Shown here piece by piece: positions 8,328-16,835 of a stretch of 64,000 bases of DNA. The stretch is from Vreelandella sp042466685 (GTDB lineage Bacteria; Pseudomonadota; Gammaproteobacteria; Pseudomonadales; Halomonadaceae). The position numbers were made by a program, and so were the translations under genes. The notes below the pieces were generated by a model. That model worked only from the letters and a program-made list of their open reading frames with translations. It ran no database searches and was not told the DNA's origin. The stretch is taken from the NCBI RefSeq assembly GCF_042466685.1, contig NZ_CP170448.1, forward strand, positions 4,154,001-4,218,000, in the 5' to 3' direction. How positions within the stretch are numbered: the stretch's first letter is position 1; each line of letters begins with the position of its first letter.

Positions 8328-8813
8328 TCAATTCCCTCTGATCAGAATATCGACCACCTTGGCGGCAAGGTCTGAATCCATAAGTTCGGCTTCACCCTCG
8401 GCGTTGGTTTGCCCCTCTTTTGTATCACCACCTTCAAGCACCAGTCGGTAGGGTTCATGAGCCAGAGGCGCGCCGAATTCGTCACGAAACACCATTCGAC
8501 GGTTGTAGCGCGGCGGCTGAACAGTAGGGAGTGATGTGGTGCTTGCGCCACCTCTCGGTTGGCCAGTGATCGCACTAGCAGCCGCAATCACCACCCCGCC
8601 GCATGAGGTCTCGCTGCCGTGAATAGCGGCCGCGGCACCTTCAATGGGATACCAGTCGAGGCCGCTGACGATGCTGGCACCGCAGGAGCTACGGTCACCA
8701 ACGCGGGCAGCGGGTAACCCATCAACAAAGGTGGTAGAGGCTGCACTAACAATGCGGTGAGGGCCGCCATTACAGCGGCAGGCAACCTGATCGCCCAATT
8801 TGGCTTGTTCCAT
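8328..8813 (-). CDS. PAAR-domain T6SS spike-tip protein
   Basis: 161 residues. Residues 1-90 form a PAAR domain: GDQVACRCNGG start, IVSAASTTFVDGLPAARVGDRSSCG, and a second GSETSCGGVVIAAAS repeat. PAAR proteins cap the VgrG spike and carry effectors. Residues 108-161 form a short beta domain (LAHEPYRLVLEGGDTKEGQT.AEGEAEL) often found after PAAR in effector carriers. The toxin-like gene follows after 1 bp. No vgrG, hcp or other T6SS core gene is present, so this is an orphan cargo module. The AT-rich gap 8814-8988 upstream probably carries its promoter. Confidence 0.85.
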   Translation of the reverse strand: MEQAKLGDQVACRCNGGPHRIVSAASTTFVDGLPAARVGDRSSCGASIVSGLDWYPIEGAAAAIHGSETSCGGVVIAAASAITGQPRGGASTTSLPTVQPPRYNRRMVFRDEFGAPLAHEPYRLVLEGGDTKEGQTNAEGEAELMDSDLAAKVVDILIRGN

Positions 8814-8988
8814 GGCGGTATAAGCGTCCTATTTAAACCGATAGACGGTTCAAACAAACTTAGTCCATTCAATTTGAAATGATTATTATTTAACATACCA
8901 GGATGATCTTGTGCAGTAAATAATGATATTAATAAAACTGAGCCTGAGAACACACGTGTGGAACTGATATCCCTTTAGCGGCTAGGAG

Positions 8989-9945
8989 TTAAAGATAGGA
9001 ACACTCAGTATTCAGATCAAGGCAGTGCAGCGAGTTAGTCTTCACTTCGCCCGTGGCAGTGGTAACGCGCTCGGTGAGCCAATGATCCGTATCCAGTCCC
9101 GGCGGCTCATGGGGCGCCCACTCACTGGCCAGCCGACTCAACAGCCCAAGACCCAGATCAGATTCAAAGCTGGAGGAGATCACCACGCGAAGGCTGTCCA
9201 CTCTCGCCCGTTTAACGAGCGCTTCGCAGGCACTTAGCGAGCCAATCAAGGTGGGTTTGATCACCAGAGCTTTAAGCTGCGGGTGATAGTGCCATGCTTC
9301 CCCGCGGGATAGCGTTTCGTCCAGAGCGATGGAGACTCCCGTTGCCTCAGCCACGGCAATGCTGTCAGCAAAAGCAGCGCAGGGCTCTTCCAGGTAGTCG
9401 ATATGCTCAAGGGGAAGACATGCACAGACATACTGAGCCTCTTCCCGCGTCCAGCCGCCGTTGGCATCCAGAATTAGTTGGGTGGCAGGTAGCCGAGTAG
9501 CAAGCTGGTTAATCAGCGCCAGCTCCTCTTTCATGGCGTAGCGTGCCACCTTGAGTTTGATTCGATTTGGCGGCAACGCCTCCCAACCGGCTAAGATATT
9601 ATCAAGGTTGGCAATCAGCGCCGCAGGCGCCCCTTGAAGCAGTGGATAGGGGGGCAAAAGCGCGGGCAGATTTGCAGGCCATTGGCGCTGGGCGCAGTCG
9701 AAACCAAACTGCACTGAGGGTAACGTTGGCGTGGCTTTCTCGCCGCGCTTAATGGCAGCAAGGCAGGCCAGGCTTTCAGCTTCTGCTTCCGCCAGGGTTT
9801 CCATTGAGAAGCCAGGCAGCGGGGCTATCTCGCCCCACTGGCCGTTGATCGTCACGAGCAACCCTTCTCTGCTGACCAGCCGCTGGCCTTTAAACATCAA
9901 CGGCTGGCGTAGCGGTAGCGAGTAGCGATAAAGCGCCAGTTGCAT
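8989..9945 (-). CDS. menC: o-Succinylbenzoate synthase
   Basis: 318-residue enolase-superfamily enzyme that dehydrates SHCHC to o-succinylbenzoate. Expected residues are visible: IKLK lysines at 130/132, metal ligands D160 (LILDANGG), E186/E187 (YLEEPC) and D209 (IALDET), and K230 (VIKPTLIGS). Length equals E. coli MenC (320). Its ATG overlaps the menB stop by 1 bp, so it is translated from the frd-men transcript. The original downstream neighbour was probably menE, now moved away by the PAAR module. Confidence 0.93.
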   Translation of the reverse strand: MQLALYRYSLPLRQPLMFKGQRLVSREGLLVTINGQWGEIAPLPGFSMETLAEAEAESLACLAAIKRGEKATPTLPSVQFGFDCAQRQWPANLPALLPPYPLLQGAPAALIANLDNILAGWEALPPNRIKLKVARYAMKEELALINQLATRLPATQLILDANGGWTREEAQYVCACLPLEHIDYLEEPCAAFADSIAVAEATGVSIALDETLSRGEAWHYHPQLKALVIKPTLIGSLSACEALVKRARVDSLRVVISSSFESDLGLGLLSRLASEWAPHEPPGLDTDHWLTERVTTATGEVKTNSLHCLDLNTECSYL

Positions 9946-10805
9946 TATGGGTTGCGCGGATAGCGGGTGAAATCCGGGCGGCGCTTCTCGTTAAAGGCGT
10001 TGCGCCCCTCCTGGCCCTCTTCGGTCATGTAGTAGAGCATGGTGGCGTTACCCGCCAGCTCTTGAAGCCCGGCCTGTCCGTCGCAGTCAGCATTGAGTGC
10101 GGCTTTCAGGCAGCGCAGCGCCATGGGGCTATGCTGCAGCATCTCCCGACACCAGCGCACGCTCTCTTTTTCCAGCTCTTCGAGCGGCACTACGTGGTTG
10201 ACCAACCCCATTTCCTGAGCTTTGGCGGCATCGTACTGGCGGCATAGAAACCAGATCTCTCGCGCCTTTTTCTGACCCACAATACGCGCCATATAGGAGG
10301 CGCCGTAGCCGCCATCAAAGGAGCCGACTTTAGGGCCGGTCTGGCCAAAAATAGCGTTATCGGCGGCGATGGTCAGGTCGCACATCATATGCAGCACGTG
10401 GCCACCGCCAATGGCGTAGCCCGCCACCATCGCGATAATCGGCTTCGGGCAGGTGCGAATATCACGCTGGAAATCCAGTACGTTAAGGTGGTGAGTGCCC
10501 TCTTCATCCTGGTAGCCACCGTAGTCGCCACGGATGCGCTGATCACCGCCGGAACAGAACGCTTTATCGCCAGCACCGGTGAGAATAATCGCGCCAACGG
10601 CGCTGTCGTGGCGGGCGCGATTAAGCGCTTGAGCCATCTCGCTCACCGTTAACGGGCGAAAGGCGTTGCGCACCTCGGGGCGGTTGATGGTGATACGCGC
10701 AATGCCATCGGCAGTGGTGTGATACAAAATATCCTGATAGCCATCGGAGCAATCCTGCCACTCTACCGGCGCATAGAGTTCTGATTCAGTAAGTCCGTTA
10801 ATCAT
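9945..10805 (-). CDS. menB: 1,4-Dihydroxy-2-naphthoyl-CoA synthase
   Basis: 286-residue crotonase-fold enzyme closing the naphthoquinone ring from o-succinylbenzoyl-CoA. Visible motifs: SGGDQRIRGDYGGY, the oxyanion-hole stretch GYAIGGGHVLHMMCD and FGQTGPKVGSFDGGYG, and the C-terminal FNEKRRPDF tail characteristic of MenB. Length equals E. coli MenB (285). It lies 74 bp after frdD on the same strand, which makes frdABCD-menBC one likely transcript. This direct coupling of fumarate reductase and menaquinone genes supports joint anaerobic control. Confidence 0.95.
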   Translation of the reverse strand: MINGLTESELYAPVEWQDCSDGYQDILYHTTADGIARITINRPEVRNAFRPLTVSEMAQALNRARHDSAVGAIILTGAGDKAFCSGGDQRIRGDYGGYQDEEGTHHLNVLDFQRDIRTCPKPIIAMVAGYAIGGGHVLHMMCDLTIAADNAIFGQTGPKVGSFDGGYGASYMARIVGQKKAREIWFLCRQYDAAKAQEMGLVNHVVPLEELEKESVRWCREMLQHSPMALRCLKAALNADCDGQAGLQELAGNATMLYYMTEEGQEGRNAFNEKRRPDFTRYPRNP

Positions 10806-10879
10806 GCCACTCTCTTTTTCTTTGCCAGGTTTTTTAGTTAGTTTTCTTTATCAGGGATGGGGTGTTTACAGTGAATCGT

Positions 10880-11266
10880 TTAACCCAGCATACCTGTAAC
10901 GACTAAGCCCAGCGCCACAATGCTTAACAGCGCAGCCCCACCGTACATCAGTTTTTTGTTAAGTGCGTCACTGCCCACGCTGATATCAAACATCCCATGG
11001 CGCAGGCGGTGGGCGGCGTGGAATAGCGGCAAACACACCACTGCGCCGACAAACAGAAAGCCAGGCACGCTAAACAGCAGCGCTGATGCCCGCTCGTAGC
11101 TCAGCGCCTCGGCAGGCAGCAAGCCCAGGGGCAGTAGAACGGCGATAAACAGAATAACGGCGGGCAGTAAAACAGCGAAACAGACGCCGCCCGCGCTGAA
11201 AAGTCCCCACCAAAGCGGTTCATCAAAAGCTTGTTTATGCTGAACATCGTGCTTGTTCATATTCAT
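10880..11266 (-). CDS. frdD: Fumarate reductase membrane anchor subunit D
   Basis: 128 residues from ATG at 11266, which overlaps the frdC stop as ATGA. An open frame extends further upstream to 11323 but lies wholly inside frdC. Three TM segments are visible (about 20-48, 63-90 and 103-127). Length is close to E. coli FrdD (119). With FrdC it forms the menaquinol-oxidising anchor of quinol:fumarate reductase. The motif HAAHRLRHGMFD between the second and third TM is typical of FrdD. Confidence 0.88.
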   Translation of the reverse strand: MNMNKHDVQHKQAFDEPLWWGLFSAGGVCFAVLLPAVILFIAVLLPLGLLPAEALSYERASALLFSVPGFLFVGAVVCLPLFHAAHRLRHGMFDISVGSDALNKKLMYGGAALLSIVALGLVVTGMLG

Positions 11267-11661
11267 GCCCCCCTTCCCAATAGCCAGAAAAATAGCAGCG
11301 CGACCGCTACGACTCCCGCCCACTGCCCGGCGACGATGGCCTGATCAGGCAAGCTATGCCCGGCGATACGCAGCGGCATTACCCGTGGGAATAGCACAAA
11401 GAAAGTGGCGGCGTGGAACAGGCTGGCAGCCAATGCGACAAGGTTCAGCAGCAAGACAATGGGCGAGCCCATAAAGGCGATCCACCCCTGCCAGTTCTCC
11501 TCCCCTTGCAACAGAGCAACCATACCGGCGAGTAAACAGAGCGTAAAAAACACCAGCGGTAGCACCGTGGCTTCACGCAGCATATAAAGCTTGAAAAAGC
11601 GGTGTTTTAGCCACCAGTTGCGTTTCAGCGGCGGCAGGCGTTGCGATGATGATTTATTCAT
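11263..11661 (-). CDS. frdC: Fumarate reductase membrane anchor subunit C
   Basis: 132 residues from ATG at 11661, chosen because GAGGAGAACGAAT directly upstream is a strong ribosome binding site; E. coli FrdC has 131. Three TM segments with RNWWLKHRFFKLYMLREAT before the first one, a stretch typical of FrdC, and HAATFFVLFPRVMPLR between the second and third. Forms the quinol site with FrdD. The start lies 16 bp after the frdB stop. Confidence 0.9.
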   Translation of the reverse strand: MNKSSSQRLPPLKRNWWLKHRFFKLYMLREATVLPLVFFTLCLLAGMVALLQGEENWQGWIAFMGSPIVLLLNLVALAASLFHAATFFVLFPRVMPLRIAGHSLPDQAIVAGQWAGVVAVALLFFWLLGRGA

Positions 11662-11677
11662 ATTCGTTCTCCTCAGC

Positions 11678-12490
11678 CTACCCTTTAAACAACGCAATAA
11701 GCGTATGTTTAGCAGCCTCGACCTTGCCCTGATTTACTGCGGCGGCGGGGTCAACGTGTTTGGGACACACCTTTGAGCAGAAGCCCACAAAGGTACAGCT
11801 CCATACGCCGTCGTGGCGGTTAAGCTCGGCCATGCGCTGTTTTTTGCCGTGGTCGCGGCTGTCCAGGTTGTAACGGTGAGCCAGCGTTAATGCCGCCGGA
11901 CCAAGGAACTCCGGATTAAGCCCGAATTGGGGGCAAGCGGAGTAGCAGAGACCACAATTAATGCAGTTAGCGAACTGCTTATAGCGAGCGAGCTGTTCAG
12001 GTGACTGCTGGTAGGTTTCCGGCGCTGTGGGGTCGTAGGATTTTACTGGGTTGTCATCGATCAGATAGGGCTTCACCGCCGCCAGGTGCTCAAGAAAGAT
12101 CTCCATATCCACCACCAGATCCCGCTGCACCGGGAAGTGGGCCAGCGGCTCAATACGAATATCGCCCTCGTAATCGCGCAGAAAGGTTTTGCAGCCCAGC
12201 TTGGGAATGCCGTTCACCATCACCCCGCAGGAGCCACAGATCGCCATACGGCAGGACCAGCGATAACTCAGCGTGCTATCAAGCTGCTCCTTGATATGGT
12301 TGAGAGCATCCAGCAGCGAAGTGCTGTCGTCCACCGGCAGGTCATACTCCTGCCAGTACGTCTCAGTCGAGGTGTCCGGCAGGTAGCGTTTGACGCTGAT
12401 GTGTTTGGTTCTGGCGTTGTTAGTACTGGTCTTATTAGTACTGGAGCTATTAGTACTCTCACGCTTGGCAGTGATCTGATCGGTACTCAT
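11678..12490 (-). CDS. frdB: Fumarate reductase iron-sulfur subunit
   Basis: 270 residues. The [2Fe-2S] ligands are in CRMAICGSCG with a later C (KLGCKTF), the [4Fe-4S] in CINCGLCYSACP, and the [3Fe-4S] in CTFVGFCSKVCPKHVDP. The block from NPEFLGPAALTLAHRYN on is nearly the E. coli FrdB text, so this is an E. coli-type QFR and not SdhB. Odd feature: an N-terminal extension of about 28 residues rich in Ser, Thr and Asn, coded by a 15-bp tandem repeat (12421-12450), absent from E. coli FrdB (244). The start overlaps the frdA stop by 4 bp (ATGA). Confidence 0.95.
   Translation of the reverse strand: MSTDQITAKRESTNSSSTNKTSTNNARTKHISVKRYLPDTSTETYWQEYDLPVDDSTSLLDALNHIKEQLDSTLSYRWSCRMAICGSCGVMVNGIPKLGCKTFLRDYEGDIRIEPLAHFPVQRDLVVDMEIFLEHLAAVKPYLIDDNPVKSYDPTAPETYQQSPEQLARYKQFANCINCGLCYSACPQFGLNPEFLGPAALTLAHRYNLDSRDHGKKQRMAELNRHDGVWSCTFVGFCSKVCPKHVDPAAAVNQGKVEAAKHTLIALFKG
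12421..12460 (-). repeat. 15-bp tandem repeat in the frdB 5' coding region
   Basis: Two full units TAGTACTGGTCTTAT and TAGTACTGGAGCTAT (plus strand) are followed by a partial third unit TAGTACTCTC. The repeat codes for a five-residue period (TNSSS, TNKTS, TNNAR) in the FrdB N-terminal extension. As its period is a multiple of three, copy changes would keep the frame. Seen directly. Confidence 0.85.
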
Positions 12491-14274
12491 GCCTTTTCTC
12501 CCTTGCCCGCATCGCCATAAGCCCGCTCCGCCGGGGCGGAGAATCGTACATCGACGTCCTGCCAGCGCAGCTCAGCATGAGCTTCGCCTCGGTAGAATAC
12601 CTGGCTATGCTTGAGGTAGTTAACGTCATCGCGCTTCTGCATGCCTTCATCCAAGCGCTGGTGGGCGCCGCGGGACTCACGGCGCTCAAGCGCGCCCAAA
12701 CAAGAGGCTTCGGCAATATCCAGGCCACACTCCAACTCCAAACACTCAAGTAGCTCGGTATTAAAAATCTTGCTGGTATCGTTAACGCGAACCTTGTTAA
12801 AGCGCGCACGCAGTTGGCGCATGGTATCCAGCGAATGACGCATGCCCTCTTCGGTGCGATAAATCCCGCAGCCGCTCTCCATAGCCTGCACCATGGCGTG
12901 CTTGAGTTCCACCCAGCTCTCCTCACTGCCGGTGCCATCACATAGCCGCAGCAGTTTGGCTTGCTGGCGGTCACCCTGGGCTTCCAGCAGGCGCTCATCC
13001 GCCCACTCGGTTTGCGCTGCGCGCTTACTTGCCTGCTCACCCGCCAGGCGGCCGAAGACCAACAGCTCAGTTAGCGAGTTAGAGCCCAGTCGGTTGGCGC
13101 CATGCAGGCCCACCGAGGCACACTCCCCGGCGGCGTAGAGCCCGGCAATGGAGGTTTCGCACTGAGGGTTGGTTTCAATACCGCCCATGGTGTAGTGCAC
13201 CGCCGGGCGAATGGGCACTGGCTCTTTGACTGGATCGACGTTGATATAGGATTTGGCCAGCTCGCAGATAAACGGCAGGCGCTCCAGAATGTATTTTTCA
13301 CCCAAGTGGCGCAGATCAAGATAGACCACGTCGCTGTCGCCAAACTTACCGGTGCGGCCCGCCTGCTGCTCCTGCCAAAAAGCCTGGGAGAGCTTGTCCC
13401 GCGGGCCCAGTTCCATGTACTTGTTCTCCGGCTTGCCAAGCGGTGTTTCCGGGCCAAGACCGTAATCCTGTAGATAGCGATAGCCATCTTTATTAAGCAG
13501 AATGCCACCTTCGCCCCGGCACGCTTCGGTAATCAAAATGCCGGAGCCAGGTAAGCCGGTGGGGTGATACTGAACAAACTCCATGTCCCGCAGCGCCACA
13601 CCGTGCCGGTAGGCCATCGCCATACCGTCGCCGGTGACAATGCCCGCATTGGTGTTAAAACGGAATAAACGCCCTGCACCGCCGGTAGCCAGAATCACCG
13701 CTTTGGCACGCAGCACGGTTAACTCGCCAGTGGCGATTTGTAGCGCAATCACGCCAATCACAGCGCCTTCGTGTACCGCCAGGTCGAGCACGAAGTATTC
13801 GTCGAAACGCTCGATCTCAGGATATTTCAACGAGGTCTGGAACAGGGTGTGAAGCATATGGAAGCCGGTTTTATCAGCGGCGAACCAGGTGCGGGCGGTT
13901 TTCATACCGCCAAAGCGGCGCACCTGCACCTGTCCATCGTCCTTACGGCTCCAGGGGCAGCCCCAGCGCTCCATCTGTACCAGCTCTTGGTAAGCATGGT
14001 GAACAAAGTAGTCGACAACGCCCTGCTCAACCAGCCAGTCGCCACCCGACACCGTGTCGTCAAAATGCGCCTGGTGAGTATCCTCGGCACTGGTCACAGC
14101 AGCCGCCCCGCCTTCAGCCGCCACGGTGTGCGAGCGCATGGGGTACACCTTGGAGAGCAGCGCAATACGCTGAGGGGTGCCCTGGGTTTTGGCCTGCTCG
14201 GCAGCGCCAATAGCAGCACGTAAGCCTGCGCCACCCCCACCGACAATGACGATATCGAAATCTCGCTGCTGCAT
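12487..14274 (-). CDS. frdA: Fumarate reductase flavoprotein subunit
   Basis: 595 residues from ATG at 14274; an open frame runs on to 14337 but GGAAGGGATTGT just before 14274 is the best ribosome binding site and the protein then starts like E. coli FrdA (602). FAD Rossmann motif IVGGGGAGLRAA at 10-21, covalent FAD histidine H49 in RSHTVAAEGG, substrate region HPTGLPGSGILITEACRGEGG and HYTMGGIETN, and the C-terminal ELRWQDVDVRF typical of FrdA. Reduces fumarate to succinate at the cytoplasmic side. First gene of frdABCD; a palindromic FNR-like site lies 117 bp upstream. Confidence 0.95.
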   Translation of the reverse strand: MQQRDFDIVIVGGGGAGLRAAIGAAEQAKTQGTPQRIALLSKVYPMRSHTVAAEGGAAAVTSAEDTHQAHFDDTVSGGDWLVEQGVVDYFVHHAYQELVQMERWGCPWSRKDDGQVQVRRFGGMKTARTWFAADKTGFHMLHTLFQTSLKYPEIERFDEYFVLDLAVHEGAVIGVIALQIATGELTVLRAKAVILATGGAGRLFRFNTNAGIVTGDGMAMAYRHGVALRDMEFVQYHPTGLPGSGILITEACRGEGGILLNKDGYRYLQDYGLGPETPLGKPENKYMELGPRDKLSQAFWQEQQAGRTGKFGDSDVVYLDLRHLGEKYILERLPFICELAKSYINVDPVKEPVPIRPAVHYTMGGIETNPQCETSIAGLYAAGECASVGLHGANRLGSNSLTELLVFGRLAGEQASKRAAQTEWADERLLEAQGDRQQAKLLRLCDGTGSEESWVELKHAMVQAMESGCGIYRTEEGMRHSLDTMRQLRARFNKVRVNDTSKIFNTELLECLELECGLDIAEASCLGALERRESRGAHQRLDEGMQKRDDVNYLKHSQVFYRGEAHAELRWQDVDVRFSAPAERAYGDAGKGEKA

Positions 14275-14390
14275 GACAATCCCTTCCATTAGCCAAGTCA
14301 AAGGTGGTACCGGCGGCACTCTTCGGTGCCCTTTCATTACTTCAACTTACCACGCCCTTGGCAGGCCCTGCTCATTAGTCCAAAGAACTA

Positions 14391-14404
14391 TTGACGTGCG
14401 TCAA
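14391..14404. promoter_or_regulatory. FNR/ANR/DNR-like palindrome between frdA and the carrier gene
   Basis: TTGACGTGCGTCAA is a perfect inverted repeat (TTGAC-N4-GTCAA) and matches the FNR/ANR consensus TTGAT-N4-ATCAA at 8 of 10 positions. It lies 117 bp before the frdA start and 155 bp before the carrier start, in the 284-bp divergent region 14275-14558, so it could serve both. Fits oxygen-dependent control of fumarate respiration; binding is inferred. Confidence 0.5.
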
Positions 14405-14558
14405 GCAAGTGGAAAATCGAGTCGGTATTGCTGTTCCCCCCACGTTGAAGCACCTACTCTTCAAGCCACTCACTGCAAGGCAGATAGCTATCCGCCAGGC
14501 AATACCAAGCAATAAAAGAAGCCCAACCAGACTCAAGAAAACTAAAGAGAGGTGCCGC

Positions 14559-16028
14559 ATGATGACGAATGCTCAACCCTCACCGCGATGGAAACTATTA
14601 GCGCCGCTTGCAGTCGCTATCATCGTCGCGCTGATACCCACGCCCCCGGGGCTTGCCCCTCATGCGTGGTATTTTTTCGCCGTTTTCCTCGGCTGCGTAG
14701 TGGGCTTGATTCTTGAACCGCTACCGGGCGCGGTGGTGGGCCTAATCGGCGTCACCCTGGTGGCGCTGCTTTCAAGGTGGGTGCTGTTCTCTCCGGAACA
14801 ACTGGCAGCTGGTGGGTTTAATGCCGCTAACCAGGCCTTTTCATGGGCGGTGTCGGGCTTTACCAACTCGACGGTATGGCTGATTTTTGGTGCCTTTATG
14901 TTTGCCTTGGGGTATGAAAAAACCGGCCTGGGTAGGCGGATATCGCTCTGGTTGGTCAAGGCAATGGGGAAGCGTACCTTGACCCTTGGCTACGCGGTGA
15001 TGATTGCTGATGGCATTCTGGCCCCCTTTACGCCCTCCAATACGGCGCGCAGTGCGGGCACGATCTTCCCAGTGATTCGCAACCTGCCACCGCTTTACGA
15101 TTCGCACCCCAATGACCCCAGTATGAAGCGCATGGGTAGCTTTTTGATGTGGACAGCACTTGCGTCTACCTGCGTAACTAGCTCGCTGTTTTTGACCGCC
15201 CTGGCCCCTAACTTACTGGCCATCGCGCTAACCGAAAGCGCCACTGGTATCCATATCAACTGGGGGCAGTGGTTTATGGCGGTAGCACCGGCGGGCATTC
15301 TGCTGCTTCTGTTGGTGCCGCTGTTGAGCTACTGGCTATGCGCCCCCGAAGTGAAAGCGGGCAGTGAAATTTCCGACTGGGCGGGCCAGGAGCTAACCAA
15401 ACTGGGGGCACTGACCCGCCATGAAATCATGCTGGTCATGATGGTGGTCACCGCCCTGCTGCTATGGATTTTCGCAGGCGACATTATCTCTGGATCGCTG
15501 GTGGGCCTACTGGTGATCTGCGGCATGCTGTTAACCGGCATTGTGACCTGGAGCGATATTCTCGATAACCGAGCCGCCTGGAATACCTTTGTATGGTTTG
15601 CCACTCTGGTGGCGCTCGCGGGTGGTCTCAGCCAGGTGGGATTCGTTAACTGGTTTGGCGGTGTGGTCGGCGGGCAGTTAAGCCACTTCAATCCGCTGAT
15701 GGCCATGGTGGCACTGGTGGTTATCTTCTACCTACTGCACTACTTCTTTGCCAGCGTAACGGCCCACGTTACCGCCCTGCTACCGGTGATTCTGGCGGCG
15801 GCATCGGGCATTGCCGGGCTGGATATGCAGATGTTTATCCTGCTGCTACTCCCCACCCTCGGCTTTATGGGTATTCTCACCCCTTACGGCACTGGGCCCA
15901 GCCCGGTTTACTACGGCAGTGGCTACCTGCCGAGCGCACTGTTCTGGCGGCTAGGAGCCATCTTCGGGCTGCTTTTCCTGGTGGTTTGGCTCGCGATCGG
16001 CCTGCCCTGGTTAATGGTGATTAGCTGA
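14559..16028 (+). CDS. DASS-family dicarboxylate carrier (CitT/TtdT-like)
   Basis: 489 residues from the ATG at 14559, preceded by AAGAGAGGTG; CitT has 487. About 12-14 TM segments. Two family motifs are visible: SNTARSAGTIFPV in the first half and TPYGTGPSPVYYG in the second half, the paired SNT/substrate loops of the divalent anion:sodium symporter family. CitT and TtdT exchange a C4/C6 acid for succinate in anaerobic E. coli. Divergent to frdABCD and sharing the FNR-like site, it probably brings in fumarate, malate or tartrate and exports succinate. The exact substrate is inferred from context. Confidence 0.85.
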   Translation: MMTNAQPSPRWKLLAPLAVAIIVALIPTPPGLAPHAWYFFAVFLGCVVGLILEPLPGAVVGLIGVTLVALLSRWVLFSPEQLAAGGFNAANQAFSWAVSGFTNSTVWLIFGAFMFALGYEKTGLGRRISLWLVKAMGKRTLTLGYAVMIADGILAPFTPSNTARSAGTIFPVIRNLPPLYDSHPNDPSMKRMGSFLMWTALASTCVTSSLFLTALAPNLLAIALTESATGIHINWGQWFMAVAPAGILLLLLVPLLSYWLCAPEVKAGSEISDWAGQELTKLGALTRHEIMLVMMVVTALLLWIFAGDIISGSLVGLLVICGMLLTGIVTWSDILDNRAAWNTFVWFATLVALAGGLSQVGFVNWFGGVVGGQLSHFNPLMAMVALVVIFYLLHYFFASVTAHVTALLPVILAAASGIAGLDMQMFILLLLPTLGFMGILTPYGTGPSPVYYGSGYLPSALFWRLGAIFGLLFLVVWLAIGLPWLMVIS

Positions 16029-16034
16029 TAAACA

Positions 16035-16835
16035 TTAGCCTAGCGCGCGGTACCAGGCATTGAGCTGCTGAGCAATCATCCCCGGTTGCTCAGCATGAAG
16101 ATTGTGGCCCCCCTCCAGCGTGATATGGCGCAGGCGCGGGGCCATCCTTGTTAGTTGCGTCGCCAGAGTGTGGAACTTGGTGTCCCGACGACCTGAAAAA
16201 TAGCTGACCGGTAGCGAAGCACTTTCCAGCCACTGCCAAAGCAAAGGCTGATGCCCCAAGGATGTTGACCGCAGCATTTGGGCGACGGCTGGCCCTCGAT
16301 TCGCTAAGCGGCGTTGAATCTGCCGAAGCCGCTGGGCCTCCGTGAGATCGACAAACACCGGCTGCTGATACCAATCGATAAGTACGTCTTCCAACGGCTC
16401 TTGCTCAAAGCGTCGCGCCCAGCGTTCATCATGAGCAATACGGCCAGGACACTCACTGGCGGGTAGCCCAGGGTGAGCGCTCTCCAGCCAAAGCGCTTCC
16501 AGCCCCGGCGGTTGGCGGCTGGCATGGTACAGCGCCAAGCGCCCTCCCAGGGAATAGCCCAGCAGGCAGTAACGGCTTACACCGTGGCTTATCAGCGTAT
16601 CGCCAAGCCAGTGGTGAAACGCTTCAAAAGAGGCTACCTGCTCCTGGTGATACTGGCCGTGGCCGGGCAAATCCAGCGCGAGGCAGTTAATACCTGCCAA
16701 GCCAGCGATGACCTCACCCCAGTCCTGTCGATCGCCCAACAAACCGTGGAGCAGTATCAGGGTCGGCGCCTGCTTGTGAGGTTTACAGCTCACGCGACGC
16801 CCCTCGAACCGCTGCGCCAAGCGACTTGAGATCAT
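16035..16835 (-). CDS. menH: SHCHC synthase (MenH, alpha/beta hydrolase)
   Basis: Up to 266 residues of alpha/beta-hydrolase fold. Oxyanion region LILLHGLLGDRQDW, nucleophile elbow GYSLGG, and C-terminal catalytic histidine GGHNLH. MenH removes pyruvate from SEPHCHC to give SHCHC. The ATG at 16835 overlaps menD by 53 bp; a GTG at 16793 (RRV-SCKPHK) would give a shorter 252-residue protein with 11-bp overlap and the usual MenH start, so the true start is open. Third gene of menF-menD-menH. Only 6 bp separate its stop from that of the convergent carrier gene. Confidence 0.88.
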   Translation of the reverse strand: MISSRLAQRFEGRRVSCKPHKQAPTLILLHGLLGDRQDWGEVIAGLAGINCLALDLPGHGQYHQEQVASFEAFHHWLGDTLISHGVSRYCLLGYSLGGRLALYHASRQPPGLEALWLESAHPGLPASECPGRIAHDERWARRFEQEPLEDVLIDWYQQPVFVDLTEAQRLRQIQRRLANRGPAVAQMLRSTSLGHQPLLWQWLESASLPVSYFSGRRDTKFHTLATQLTRMAPRLRHITLEGGHNLHAEQPGMIAQQLNAWYRALG

